IMG/VR virus record: IMGVR_UViG_3300009503_000103
Location: 1 to 27,292 of that record
Strand: one strand, 5' to 3'
Source of the DNA: a virus
DNA length: 27,292 nucleotides
Positions 21,669-27,292 of the stretch are shown here, one piece after another. Below the pieces are notes generated by a model. That model was not told the DNA's origin and ran no database searches. It saw nothing but the letters and a program-made list of their open reading frames with translations. The position numbers and the translations under genes are program-made. The stretch's first letter is position 1. Each line of letters opens with the position of its first letter.

Positions 21669-22916
21669 ATGAATCACGTGGGATTGCACATTATCGGCGA
21701 TGGGTTTGACCCGTCGCGGCTTGTCGGCCCAGGCGGGGCGTTGCCGCGCGTCGTGAAACTCGTTGACCCATCGGTGGACTTCAAACGCCGCGTGCGTCAG
21801 GCTGTCGGCCCGGACTGCCTCATCGTCGTCAGGTTCTACGAGGCCCAGCAGGCCCTGGGCGCGCCGCAGACGAACGCCCGCGATTGGTATCAGCGGCACG
21901 TCGGACAGATGACGCAGATGACCGACCCGAACGTGGCGTTTGAGGGGTACAACGAAATCTCCGACGCTGTCGCCGAGGCCTACTGTGCGTTTGAGGTAGA
22001 GCGGCTGAAACTCATGCACGCCGCGGGCCTGCGCGCCGTGGTGGGCAATTTCAGCGTAGGCACGCCCGACGTGCCGGTGTGGAATGTCTATGCGCCGATG
22101 CTGGCGGCGACGGGGCCTGCTGACCTCTTGGGCCTGCACGAATACTGGGGCGTCGGGGCGGATATAGACAACCGCTGGTTTTGTGGCCGCTGGAATCTCG
22201 TTCCCCAGTTGGCCAACGTGCCGGTTGTCGTAACCGAGTGCGGGCGGGACGCGGTCAACGGCGGGCCAGGCGGGTGGAAACGCGGCACGGACGCCAGCAC
22301 CTACATCAGCGAGATTGCCAAGTATGCGCAGGTGCTGGACGGTCGGCCTGCCTGCGTGTTCACGGGCGGCAACGCGGCGGGCTGGGAAGCCTATGATGTG
22401 AACGACATCTGGCCGCGTGTAACCCAGTTGTACATGCCGCCTGTACAGGAAACTCCTGGCAAGGTGTACACGTTGCGGCGCTTTCTGTCCTATTGGCCGC
22501 GCTGGAAAGTCTCCAGGCCGTTCGGGTACAAAGACCCCGCATACGCAGGCGGGTGGCACAAGGGGGCCGACCTGATTCGCACCGACGGCGGAACGCAGGG
22601 GGCGGTAGTGCGCTGCCCGTTTGACCGCGCTGTTGTGGACATCGTCTCATGGCGCGAAGACCGCGGATGGTATATCTATCTCTGGGACAAGGCGCAGGGC
22701 GTGGAGGTGTGCTTCTACCATCTTTCCGAAGAGCCGTATGTGCGGCCTGGCCAGCCACTGCGGGCTGGCGATCCCGTGGGGCACGTCGGCAATACCGGCG
22801 CACTGACCACGGGGCCGCACTTGCATTTTGGCGTTTGCCGCGTGGACGACAACGCGGACGTGATCGAGTGGATTGACCCGTTCGGGCCGCGGGTCAAATA
22901 TGAAGACATGCAGTAG
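21669..22916 (+). CDS. Two-domain endolysin: glycoside hydrolase-like plus M23 peptidase
   Basis: 415 aa from ATG 21669 (GGGGGGAA upstream). Residues about 1-250 look like a TIM-barrel glycosidase: FEGYNEISD supplies a likely acid/base Glu (E96), HEYWG lies on the barrel, and VVVTECGRD a likely nucleophile Glu (E190). About 280-400 are an M23 (LytM) metallopeptidase: H297 and D301 in GGWHKGADL, H351 in FYHLS, and HLH (384-386) in GPHLHFGV. It should cut both glycan and peptide bonds of peptidoglycan. No signal peptide, so it needs the holin encoded next. Confidence 0.88.
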   Translation: MNHVGLHIIGDGFDPSRLVGPGGALPRVVKLVDPSVDFKRRVRQAVGPDCLIVVRFYEAQQALGAPQTNARDWYQRHVGQMTQMTDPNVAFEGYNEISDAVAEAYCAFEVERLKLMHAAGLRAVVGNFSVGTPDVPVWNVYAPMLAATGPADLLGLHEYWGVGADIDNRWFCGRWNLVPQLANVPVVVTECGRDAVNGGPGGWKRGTDASTYISEIAKYAQVLDGRPACVFTGGNAAGWEAYDVNDIWPRVTQLYMPPVQETPGKVYTLRRFLSYWPRWKVSRPFGYKDPAYAGGWHKGADLIRTDGGTQGAVVRCPFDRAVVDIVSWREDRGWYIYLWDKAQGVEVCFYHLSEEPYVRPGQPLRAGDPVGHVGNTGALTTGPHLHFGVCRVDDNADVIEWIDPFGPRVKYEDMQ

Positions 22917-22928
22917 AGGAGGTTTGAC

Positions 22929-23240
22929 ATGATGGAGTTTCCCGTAACACCAGAGGCAGTTTTGACCGTTGTCGGCATCGCGTCGGTAACCTACGTCCTG
23001 ACCGCGCTGTTCAAGGTGTACCTCGGAGACTGGCGGTTCACGAACCTGCTCGCGTGGATCATCGCGTCGGTCATCTCGTTCGTGGCCGCCTGGGGCGTGG
23101 CCGGTTGGGACATCTACAAGACAGACCTGTTCAAAGCGGCCATGACCGCATTATTCGGCGTGGGCCTTGCCACGTTCGGTCATGAGTTTATGTCGAACAT
23201 GCTCGGCTTTTTCGGCGCAGGCCCGCGCGCCGACAAGTGA
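22929..23240 (+). CDS. Holin
   Basis: 103 aa with AGGAGG upstream. Three hydrophobic segments are visible: about residues 10-28 (AVLTVVGIASVTYVLTALF), 38-58 (FTNLLAWIIASVISFVAAWGV) and 69-86 (FKAAMTALFGVGLATFGH), with a charged C-terminal tail (GPRADK). It follows the endolysin gene by 12 bases. It should form membrane lesions that release endolysin. Confidence 0.85.
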   Translation: MMEFPVTPEAVLTVVGIASVTYVLTALFKVYLGDWRFTNLLAWIIASVISFVAAWGVAGWDIYKTDLFKAAMTALFGVGLATFGHEFMSNMLGFFGAGPRADK

Positions 23241-23264
23241 ACATCTCCCCTCCCTCTTTCCATA

Positions 23265-23299
23265 GCGGCGCGGGACGGCTCGCACCCGTCCCGCGCCGC
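23265..23299 (+). other. Perfect 14-bp hairpin between holin and phosphoesterase genes
   Basis: GCGGCGCGGGACGG (23265-23278) pairs fully with CCGTCCCGCGCCGC (23286-23299) around a 7-base loop. Neither strand has a U run after it, so it may act as a factor-assisted terminator or mRNA 3' protector after the lysis genes. It separates the phosphoesterase from the late operon. Confidence 0.75.
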
Positions 23300-23319
23300 A
23301 CGGAAAACCGGAGCGCATT

Positions 23320-24132
23320 ATGGAGTGCATGACGCGGCGGATACGGCATACGTCCCGCACGGATGTTTTCACGCTGTGGTTTCTCGGAGACCTACACATC
23401 GGCTCCGCGGCGTGCGATGAGGATGCCATCCGTCGCACGGTGCGTGCCATCGCTGACGATCCCAATGCGCTCTGGATTGGCCTGGGGGACATGGCGGAGT
23501 ACATCCCGCGCTCGGATTGGCGTTTCAGGCAATCGCGTCTGGCTCCGTGGCTTCGCGGGCTGGAGGCGGACTACTGCGACGACATTGTCGCCGCGCAGAT
23601 AGAGCGCCTCGTGGCCGTTCTGTCTCCGATTGCCGACAAAAGCCTCGGCGCGCTCACAGGCAACCACGAAGACAAGATGCTGGCGCGGTTTGAGCGAGAT
23701 GTGCACGGAGAGATGTGCCGTCGGCTGCAGATTGCGAATCTATCCGATGAGGCGATGATTCGCCTGGCGTTCACGCGCTACTCGCACGTACACACTGTTG
23801 ACGTCTACGTGCATCATGGCTGGTTCGCGTCGCGCAAGTCCGGGGCAAAGGTCAACAACCTGCACGACATGTTTCTGACCTGGGACGTGGACATCATCGC
23901 GGTGGGCCACGGTCATGAGCGGGTTGTCGCGCCTGCTGTCTGGTCGTTCGCGCTCGACAAGGCGGGCAACTTGGTGTCGCGCCGCCGCATTGCATTGATG
24001 ACGGGCTCGTTCTTGCGCGCACACGTGGAGGGCGCGACGTCGTATGCGAGCGCGAAAGGATACCGCGCCACGGATGTTGGCGCGGTATCTGTTGTCATCA
24101 GGTCGGACGGTTCGCTCACGGCTACGGTTTAG
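23320..24132 (+). CDS. Calcineurin-like metallophosphoesterase
   Basis: 270 aa with CGGAGC upstream. The five metal motifs are present: FLGDLHIGS, GLGDMAEY, GNHEDKM, VHHGWF and VGHGHERV, in the standard order. Metal ligands and catalytic His therefore look intact. Substrate is unknown: family members cut phosphodiesters in DNA, RNA or small signals. It sits after the lysis cassette and is the last rightward gene, meeting the leftward operon at 24132. It could be an independent accessory gene (nuclease or anti-defence). Confidence 0.88.
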   Translation: MECMTRRIRHTSRTDVFTLWFLGDLHIGSAACDEDAIRRTVRAIADDPNALWIGLGDMAEYIPRSDWRFRQSRLAPWLRGLEADYCDDIVAAQIERLVAVLSPIADKSLGALTGNHEDKMLARFERDVHGEMCRRLQIANLSDEAMIRLAFTRYSHVHTVDVYVHHGWFASRKSGAKVNNLHDMFLTWDVDIIAVGHGHERVVAPAVWSFALDKAGNLVSRRRIALMTGSFLRAHVEGATSYASAKGYRATDVGAVSVVIRSDGSLTATV

Positions 24133-24169
24133 CCGCCTCGCACGGGTAGCGTAACCATGCGCCGTTCGG

Positions 24170-24265
24170 TCATTGTCCACGCTCATCATCTGCCAGGCGT
24201 GCGGCTCGGAGCGCCGCCCAAGCGACCCAGAGCACGATGACGATTCCCGCGATTAGTATCTCCAT
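24170..24265 (-). CDS. 31-aa membrane peptide, leftward operon
   Basis: Minus-strand ATG at 24265 with a strong ribosome site (GGAAGGAG). The product has one hydrophobic helix at residues 2-19 (EILIAGIVIVLWVAWAAL) and a basic/acidic tail. A further 14-codon frame begins at its stop (ATGA overlap, down to 24129), which is too short to judge. It is the third gene of the leftward operon. Confidence 0.5.
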   Translation of the reverse strand: MEILIAGIVIVLWVAWAALRAARLADDERGQ

Positions 24266-24291
24266 GCTAGGCTCCTTCCGTTCTCAATATC

Positions 24292-24353
24292 CCGCCGCGC
24301 CGCCGCCAAAGGCCGTGAGCGCGCGCCCGGCCGTGTCGCGCACGGCGCGGCGG
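24292..24353 (-). other. Inverted repeat in the leftward operon
   Basis: CCGCCGCGCC (24292-24301) is the exact complement of GGCGCGGCGG (24344-24353), with 42 bases of GC-rich sequence between. It lies between two leftward genes and has no U tract, so it may control mRNA stability or partial termination before the 31-aa gene. Confidence 0.5.
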
Positions 24354-24359
24354 ATAGGA

Positions 24360-24731
24360 CTATCCCCATAGCCCATGAATATCTTTGAGCGCCTTCTCAA
24401 AACACCCAAGCCGCATGAGCACTGCGATAACAAAGTCCTGCATGGGCAAACCACTCTCGCCACCTAGCACCAACGGCACGGGCAGATGGCGGCCATTCCC
24501 AAATTCCAGGCAGGCATAGTATTGGGAATCCTGCGGAGCGGATGGCTGCCAGATGTACCCGTAGTCCTCCTCGTCATTGCAGTCCCATGCCTTGCTTACA
24601 ATGCAGTTGTAGCCCGATAGGACAGAGTATAGCAATTTCGCCGTGTAGTGCAGGTCCTGCCAAAAAGCGAGCGCCCAGTAACGCAATCTGTCCGATAAGT
24701 TACGTAACCCGCGACGGTAATATAGGCTCAT
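24360..24731 (-). CDS. Hypothetical protein, leftward operon
   Basis: 123 aa from minus-strand ATG 24731, selected for GGAAGGAGG upstream; the longer frame overlaps the previous gene. It opens with a basic, aromatic amphipathic segment (LYYRRGLRNLSDRLRYWALA) and continues as a mixed protein with acidic Tyr/Trp-rich centre (DCNDEEDYGYIWQPSAP) and a C-terminal helix (QDFVIAVLMRLGCFEKALK). No family recognised. It is less GC-biased than the structural genes, which suits recent acquisition. Confidence 0.7.
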   Translation of the reverse strand: MSLYYRRGLRNLSDRLRYWALAFWQDLHYTAKLLYSVLSGYNCIVSKAWDCNDEEDYGYIWQPSAPQDSQYYACLEFGNGRHLPVPLVLGGESGLPMQDFVIAVLMRLGCFEKALKDIHGLWG

Positions 24732-24814
24732 CCTCTGTGCCTCCTTCCTCGGCGGCTCTCGTTTTTGCGCGGGCCGCCGGAGAGAACGCCCACCCCGCGC
24801 TGGCAGGCTGGCGG

Positions 24815-25084
24815 CTATTCGGCGGTCGGCGCATCGGGCTTTGCGCGATTGTACGCAATGTCTTCTACAATCCTGGCCTCTCCGACAACAACCTTGGGAT
24901 AGCCGTGTCGCGCAAGCCAAGTGCGCGACACAACTTTAGCATGGCGCTCGTCAGCAATATCCCCGCCGCGCCGCCAACGCGCGGCCTCCGCTTCAGCCTC
25001 TGCGCGGGTCGCAAACGGCCCCGCGCAAGGCGTCCACCGAGACGCCGCCCAATTCGTCTTTGTTACTACATAAAACAGTTTCAT
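24815..25084 (-). CDS. Hypothetical protein, first gene of leftward operon
   Basis: 89 aa from minus-strand ATG 25084 with AAAGGAG in front, about 30 bases after the leftward promoter. A strand (KLFYVVTKTNWA) and a helix with repeated Ala/Glu (RAEAEAEAARWRRGGD), then VVSRTWLARHGYPKVVVGEA, resemble short phage proteins that look like SPOR or small-domain ORFans, but no family is certain. As first gene of the operon opposite the replication operon it may be a regulator or host-defence factor. Confidence 0.7.
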   Translation of the reverse strand: MKLFYVVTKTNWAASRWTPCAGPFATRAEAEAEAARWRRGGDIADERHAKVVSRTWLARHGYPKVVVGEARIVEDIAYNRAKPDAPTAE

Positions 25085-25117
25085 CTCGGCTCTCCTTTCG
25101 TTTTCTGATTCTACCTA

Positions 25118-25146
25118 ATTATATCACAGAAAAAGAGTTTTGTCAA
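25118..25146 (-). promoter_or_regulatory. Leftward promoter, perfect consensus
   Basis: On the minus strand TTGACA (25141-25146) and TATAAT (25118-25123) are separated by 17 bases. It drives the three leftward genes. Its flanks (CCCCTTGACAAAA and CTGTGATATAAT) are identical to those of the rightward promoter, so both are probably seen by the same regulator. Confidence 0.92.
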
Positions 25147-25195
25147 GGGGGTGAAGCTTAAATTTTCGTGTCTTTTCCCATGCCCCTTGACAAAA
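25138..25195. promoter_or_regulatory. Inverted repeat between divergent promoters, candidate operator region
   Basis: TTTTGTCAAGGGG (25138-25150) is the exact inverse of CCCCTTGACAAAA (25183-25195), covering both -35 boxes. A second shared block, CTGTGATATAAT, covers both -10 boxes (25118-25129 inverted and 25204-25215). The 32 bases between the arms are A/T-rich. The symmetry suits a dimeric repressor or AT-binding regulator, such as the HTH protein encoded next. Confidence 0.7.
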
Positions 25196-25215
25196 TGCTG
25201 TACCTGTGATATAAT
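25187..25215 (+). promoter_or_regulatory. Rightward early promoter, perfect consensus, probably leaderless transcript
   Basis: TTGACA (25187-25192), 17 bases, TATAAT (25210-25215). The expected start, 7 bases after the -10, is A25222, which is the first base of the ATG of the next gene. There is no Shine-Dalgarno sequence there (AAGGCC only). A leaderless mRNA is therefore expected, as for lambda cI. It drives the annealase and replication genes. Confidence 0.92.
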
Positions 25216-25221
25216 AAGGCC

Positions 25222-25419
25222 ATGATAGAGAACACGACGTACTACACCGCGCCGGACGTGGCGCGGGAATTGAGAATCACAAAGCAGCGCGTGTACCAGA
25301 TCGCGCGCAGGCGCGGACTTGGCCGGAAGTTCGGGCGGGACTGGGTGTTCACGCCTGCCGAACTGGAGGCCATGCGCGTCAGGGGACGCCCCGGACGTCC
25401 CCGGACGAAGGAACTGTAG
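25222..25419 (+). CDS. Small HTH regulator with an AT-hook-like tail
   Basis: 65 aa. Residues about 7-30 form a MerR/excisionase-type HTH (TAPDVARELRITKQRVYQIA), then a basic wing (RGLGRKFGRDWVFTPAELEA). The tail RGRPGRPRTK holds two GRP cores like an AT-hook, which binds the minor groove of A/T-rich DNA. It is the first gene of the rightward operon and lies at the divergent promoters, so autoregulation is likely. Translation probably starts on a leaderless mRNA. A GGGGACG/CGTCCCC hairpin lies in the tail codons. Confidence 0.8.
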   Translation: MIENTTYYTAPDVARELRITKQRVYQIARRRGLGRKFGRDWVFTPAELEAMRVRGRPGRPRTKEL

Positions 25420-25420
25420 C

Positions 25421-25648
25421 ATGGGAACGATGCACTTCGTGTACACCCCTGACGGCGTCTGGGTCGGGCCGTTCCCCCACCTGACCGACGCCAACCTCTG
25501 GGCCGCCGAGCATGGCGGCTATGCTTATGTCCAGTACGCCGCGCGGCGGCGCGGCTGCAATCCGAGCGAGGCCGTCCCGCCGGACGCCTACGCAAAAAAG
25601 ATGAAGGAGGGAGAACATGAGCGAGGAAAGATGCATTCGGTGCGGTAG
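25421..25648 (+). CDS. Hypothetical protein, early operon
   Basis: 75 aa from ATG 25421, with GAAGGAAC upstream, one base after the regulator. It starts with a small strand-turn unit (HFVYTPDGVWVGPFPHLTDA) ending in a helix and aromatic segment (AAEHGGYAYVQYAARRRG). No family recognised. It overlaps the zinc-ribbon gene by 32 bases; the strong ribosome site of that gene lies within its last codons. Confidence 0.65.
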   Translation: MGTMHFVYTPDGVWVGPFPHLTDANLWAAEHGGYAYVQYAARRRGCNPSEAVPPDAYAKKMKEGEHERGKMHSVR

Positions 25649-25886
25649 CCCCGTGCGGTGCTGGGGCGACTCATGCGGAGTTACGCACACGGAGTGCGAC
25701 AAGTGCGGACTCCGGCATTATGGCCTTCCCAGCGAGTTTCGCCAGGCCATCATTTGGGCCGAGCGCAATTTGAAGGCCGCGCGGGAAGGCGACCTGATGG
25801 CCCGCGCGAAGGTGATCCACGACATCAGTTTTGGCGAGCCGCACGAGCGGCAAGCCTATGAGTATGTCAGGAGCGAGATGAAATGA
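25617..25886 (+). CDS. Zinc-ribbon-like small protein
   Basis: 89 aa from ATG 25617, with GGAGGGAG upstream. CIRCGSPVRC at residues 6-15 and CGVTHTECDKCG at 20-31 supply five or six Cys in zinc-ribbon spacing. The rest is one helical region (EFRQAIIWAERNLKAAREGD). Single zinc ribbons near annealase genes often bind nucleic acid or protein partners. Its stop overlaps the annealase ATG, so the two are probably co-translated. Confidence 0.7.
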   Translation: MSEERCIRCGSPVRCWGDSCGVTHTECDKCGLRHYGLPSEFRQAIIWAERNLKAAREGDLMARAKVIHDISFGEPHERQAYEYVRSEMK

Positions 25887-26740
25887 CAGGCAACTCCGAA
25901 GAATGGCTAGTGCGGTACGAGACAGATTCCGGCGCGATCAGTCTGTCCTACGACATCGTGAAAAAATACCTCGTCTCTGGAGACCCGTCGCGGGTAACCG
26001 ACCAGGAAATCGCGATGTTTATCAACCTCTGCAGGTATCAGAAACTCAACCCATTCCTGCGCGAAGCCTACCTCATCAAGTTCGGTAACGAGCCAGCCAC
26101 CATCGTTACGGGCAAAGACACGTTCACAAAGAGGGCGGCCAAATCGCAACTATGCAACGGGTATGAAGCGGGCGTGATTGTACAAAAGCAAAACGGGGAA
26201 ATGGAGTACAGAAAAGGCACGTTTGTCGCGCCAAACGAAACCCTGGTAGGGGGCTGGGCGGCGGTGCACAGGAAGGACTGGAGCGTGCCCCTGGAAACGA
26301 GCGTGAGCCTGCAGGAGTATCAGAGAAAGACCCGTGAGGGCAAACTCATGCGGAATTGGGAGCAGATGCCCGCGACAATGATCAGGAAGGTGGCGCTTGT
26401 GCAGGCCTTGAGGGAAGCGTTTCCAGAGGAGTTCCAGGGCCTTTATTCGCCCGAAGAAATGCCGGTAGACGATAGCAAACTGGAAGGCAAACCTGTGAAC
26501 ATTGTGGACGTTGAGATAGCCGAACCCGCCAACGGTGAGCGTCCCGCCGCGCCGCCCACCCCGCCCGCCATCACCGGAACGAAAGAGGAACGCCTCGCGT
26601 TCAATGATGTCGCGCGCACGGCGAAGGCGCGCGGGTGGACAGATGACGACATCCGCGCGCTATTGGCGCAGTGCGGCGACTACCGCAAGGCCACAGAGGC
26701 GCTCATAGAGCGGGCGGACAAACCGCCGAAGGAGGCTTGA
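25883..26740 (+). CDS. bet: Bet/RecT-type single-strand DNA annealing protein
   Basis: 285 aa. Residues about 25-80 carry the Bet signature: VKKYLVSGDPSRVTDQEIAM, FINLCRYQKLNPFLREAYLI and KFGNEPATIVTGKDTFTKRA. The core continues to about residue 195 (MIRKVALVQALREAFPEEFQ); a Pro/Ala linker and a C-terminal helical domain follow (AFNDVARTAKARGWTDDDIR). Redbeta-family proteins anneal complementary strands. No partner exonuclease or SSB is recognisable. It comes before the replication initiator in the same operon. Confidence 0.92.
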   Translation: MTGNSEEWLVRYETDSGAISLSYDIVKKYLVSGDPSRVTDQEIAMFINLCRYQKLNPFLREAYLIKFGNEPATIVTGKDTFTKRAAKSQLCNGYEAGVIVQKQNGEMEYRKGTFVAPNETLVGGWAAVHRKDWSVPLETSVSLQEYQRKTREGKLMRNWEQMPATMIRKVALVQALREAFPEEFQGLYSPEEMPVDDSKLEGKPVNIVDVEIAEPANGERPAAPPTPPAITGTKEERLAFNDVARTAKARGWTDDDIRALLAQCGDYRKATEALIERADKPPKEA

Positions 26741-26741
26741 C

Positions 26742-27125
26742 ATGGCCGAAGACGAACTGGCCGAGGCCCAGGAGTTTTGCGAGGCCTTGAGCAAGATGGC
26801 TGAAGACATGGTCGTACCCGCCGTGCAGGCCCTGACGCGGTGGTGGAACGTCTTTGCCTCCATCACGGAGTCGGGCGATGCCAAGCGTTATGACGGTTTG
26901 CATGACAAATACGGCATTCGCGCGAGGCAGCACGAGTTGCTGATCGCTATCACAATGCTCTCTAGAGACGTCCACGGGATGCTGGACGCGCTGGAGGTCA
27001 TCGATCCGGCCTTGTACAAACATGCGGGCGGCGTCAGTCATCAAGAGCGCAAAGACTGGATGCGGAAAATGAGAGCGCGCAGTGTTGGGCCATCCGGGGC
27101 AGAGAAGGCATCTTCTGACCGGTGA
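26742..27125 (+). CDS. Hypothetical helical protein beside the annealase
   Basis: 127 aa with GAAGGAGG upstream. It is acidic and helical, with EFCEALSKMAEDMVVPAVQA, a Trp-rich patch (LTRWWNVFAS) and ARQHELLIAITMLSRDVHGM. The C-terminal tail is basic (RKDWMRKMRARS). No nuclease motif is seen, so it is not an obvious exonuclease partner of Bet. It lies between Bet and the replication initiator and may be a loader or anti-defence protein; the sequence does not decide. Confidence 0.7.
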   Translation: MAEDELAEAQEFCEALSKMAEDMVVPAVQALTRWWNVFASITESGDAKRYDGLHDKYGIRARQHELLIAITMLSRDVHGMLDALEVIDPALYKHAGGVSHQERKDWMRKMRARSVGPSGAEKASSDR

Positions 27126-27135
27126 TGGAGGCAAG

Positions 27136-27177
27136 ATGTACAAGATTGCTCTAGTATACAGTATCAGCCACAACTGA
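27136..27177 (+). CDS. 13-codon leader-like ORF upstream of the initiator
   Basis: ATG 27136 has a good ribosome site (GGAGG) and gives MYKIALVYSISHN. Its TGA overlaps a second ATG (27177), which opens a 13-codon frame (MADGTITDEGLVL, 27177-27218, equal to 8-49 in the left copy). They may be translated leader peptides or one small gene split by an indel at the contig join. Confidence 0.3.
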   Translation: MYKIALVYSISHN

Positions 27178-27292
27178 TGGCTGATGGCACTATCACCGAT
27201 GAGGGGCTTGTCTTGTAGCCGTCTGCGCGAAGGAATCTTCCGACTAGCCGCATTATGTAGAGGTGGCGCATGGGCGCGTTCCTGACCGATGT
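27170..27292. repeat. Terminal overlap, right copy (circular contig end)
   Basis: Exact copy of 1-123. It holds the initiator leader and the first 23 bases of that gene (from 27270), which is therefore cut here and complete at 101-1129. Confidence 0.95.

Noticed and set aside
21237-22559. 440-codon minus-strand frame (and a similar one at 16149-17471)
   Set aside because: Shadows of the endolysin and tail tip genes, no ribosome site, composition unlike a folded protein.
23265-23299. Rho-independent terminator or attachment site
   Set aside because: Perfect hairpin but no U tract on either strand, and no integrase in the genome to use an attachment site.

Overview
The window is one complete circular phage genome. 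Bases 1-123 recur exactly at 27170-27292, so the unique circle is 27,169 bp. The genome is GC-rich with many gamma/alpha-like GCG codons. It encodes terminase, portal, HK97-type protease and capsid, tail tube, frameshifted tail chaperones, tape measure and lysis genes. It therefore looks like a small siphovirus (Caudoviricetes, HK97 lineage). No integrase, transposase, DNA polymerase or tRNA was seen. The host cannot be read directly. One secreted protein (19966-20946) carries long Thr/Pro-rich linkers of the P-T-A-T-P-T type, which are very common in surface proteins of Chloroflexota (Anaerolineae), so a Chloroflexota host is my best guess.

Layout. (1) A control region at 25118-25215 holds two back-to-back consensus sigma70-type promoters that are near copies of each other. 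The leftward one drives three small unknown genes (25084 down to 24170). The rightward one starts at, or within a base or two of, the ATG of a small HTH/AT-hook protein, so that mRNA is probably leaderless. (2) The rightward early operon runs through a Zn-ribbon protein, a Bet/RecT annealase and an unknown gene. It then crosses the contig join into a replication initiator with an iteron origin inside its own gene, followed by eight small genes, and ends at a strong terminator (3878-3919). Just before the terminator is a roughly 330-bp array of GGCAAAGGC repeats with 31- and 41-bp spacing, lying upstream of the terminase genes. (3) A perfect consensus promoter (4040-4068) faces a 15-bp terminator hairpin only about 45 bp downstream. 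This suggests late genes are controlled by antitermination or attenuation. (4) The late operon then runs TerS, TerL, a portal-MuF fusion, a gp10-like protein, a fused protease-capsid with an internal start for capsid alone, a glycosyltransferase-like gene, connectors, tail tube, G/GT chaperones, tape measure, Dit, a His-rich tip protein, a Gp37-like protein and a fibre. (5) Next come a small envelope-protein cluster, a duplicated HTH protein, a probable leftward structured RNA, a two-domain endolysin, a holin and a phosphoesterase.

How it fits together: the early operon supplies initiator, origin and annealase and seems to rely on the host replisome. The late operon builds the head and tail and lyses the cell. 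The most unusual parts are the mirrored promoters with a leaderless regulator, the promoter-terminator leader of the late operon, the in-frame protease-capsid fusion with its own capsid start, the repeat array before terS, and the leftward ORFan operon and RNA.
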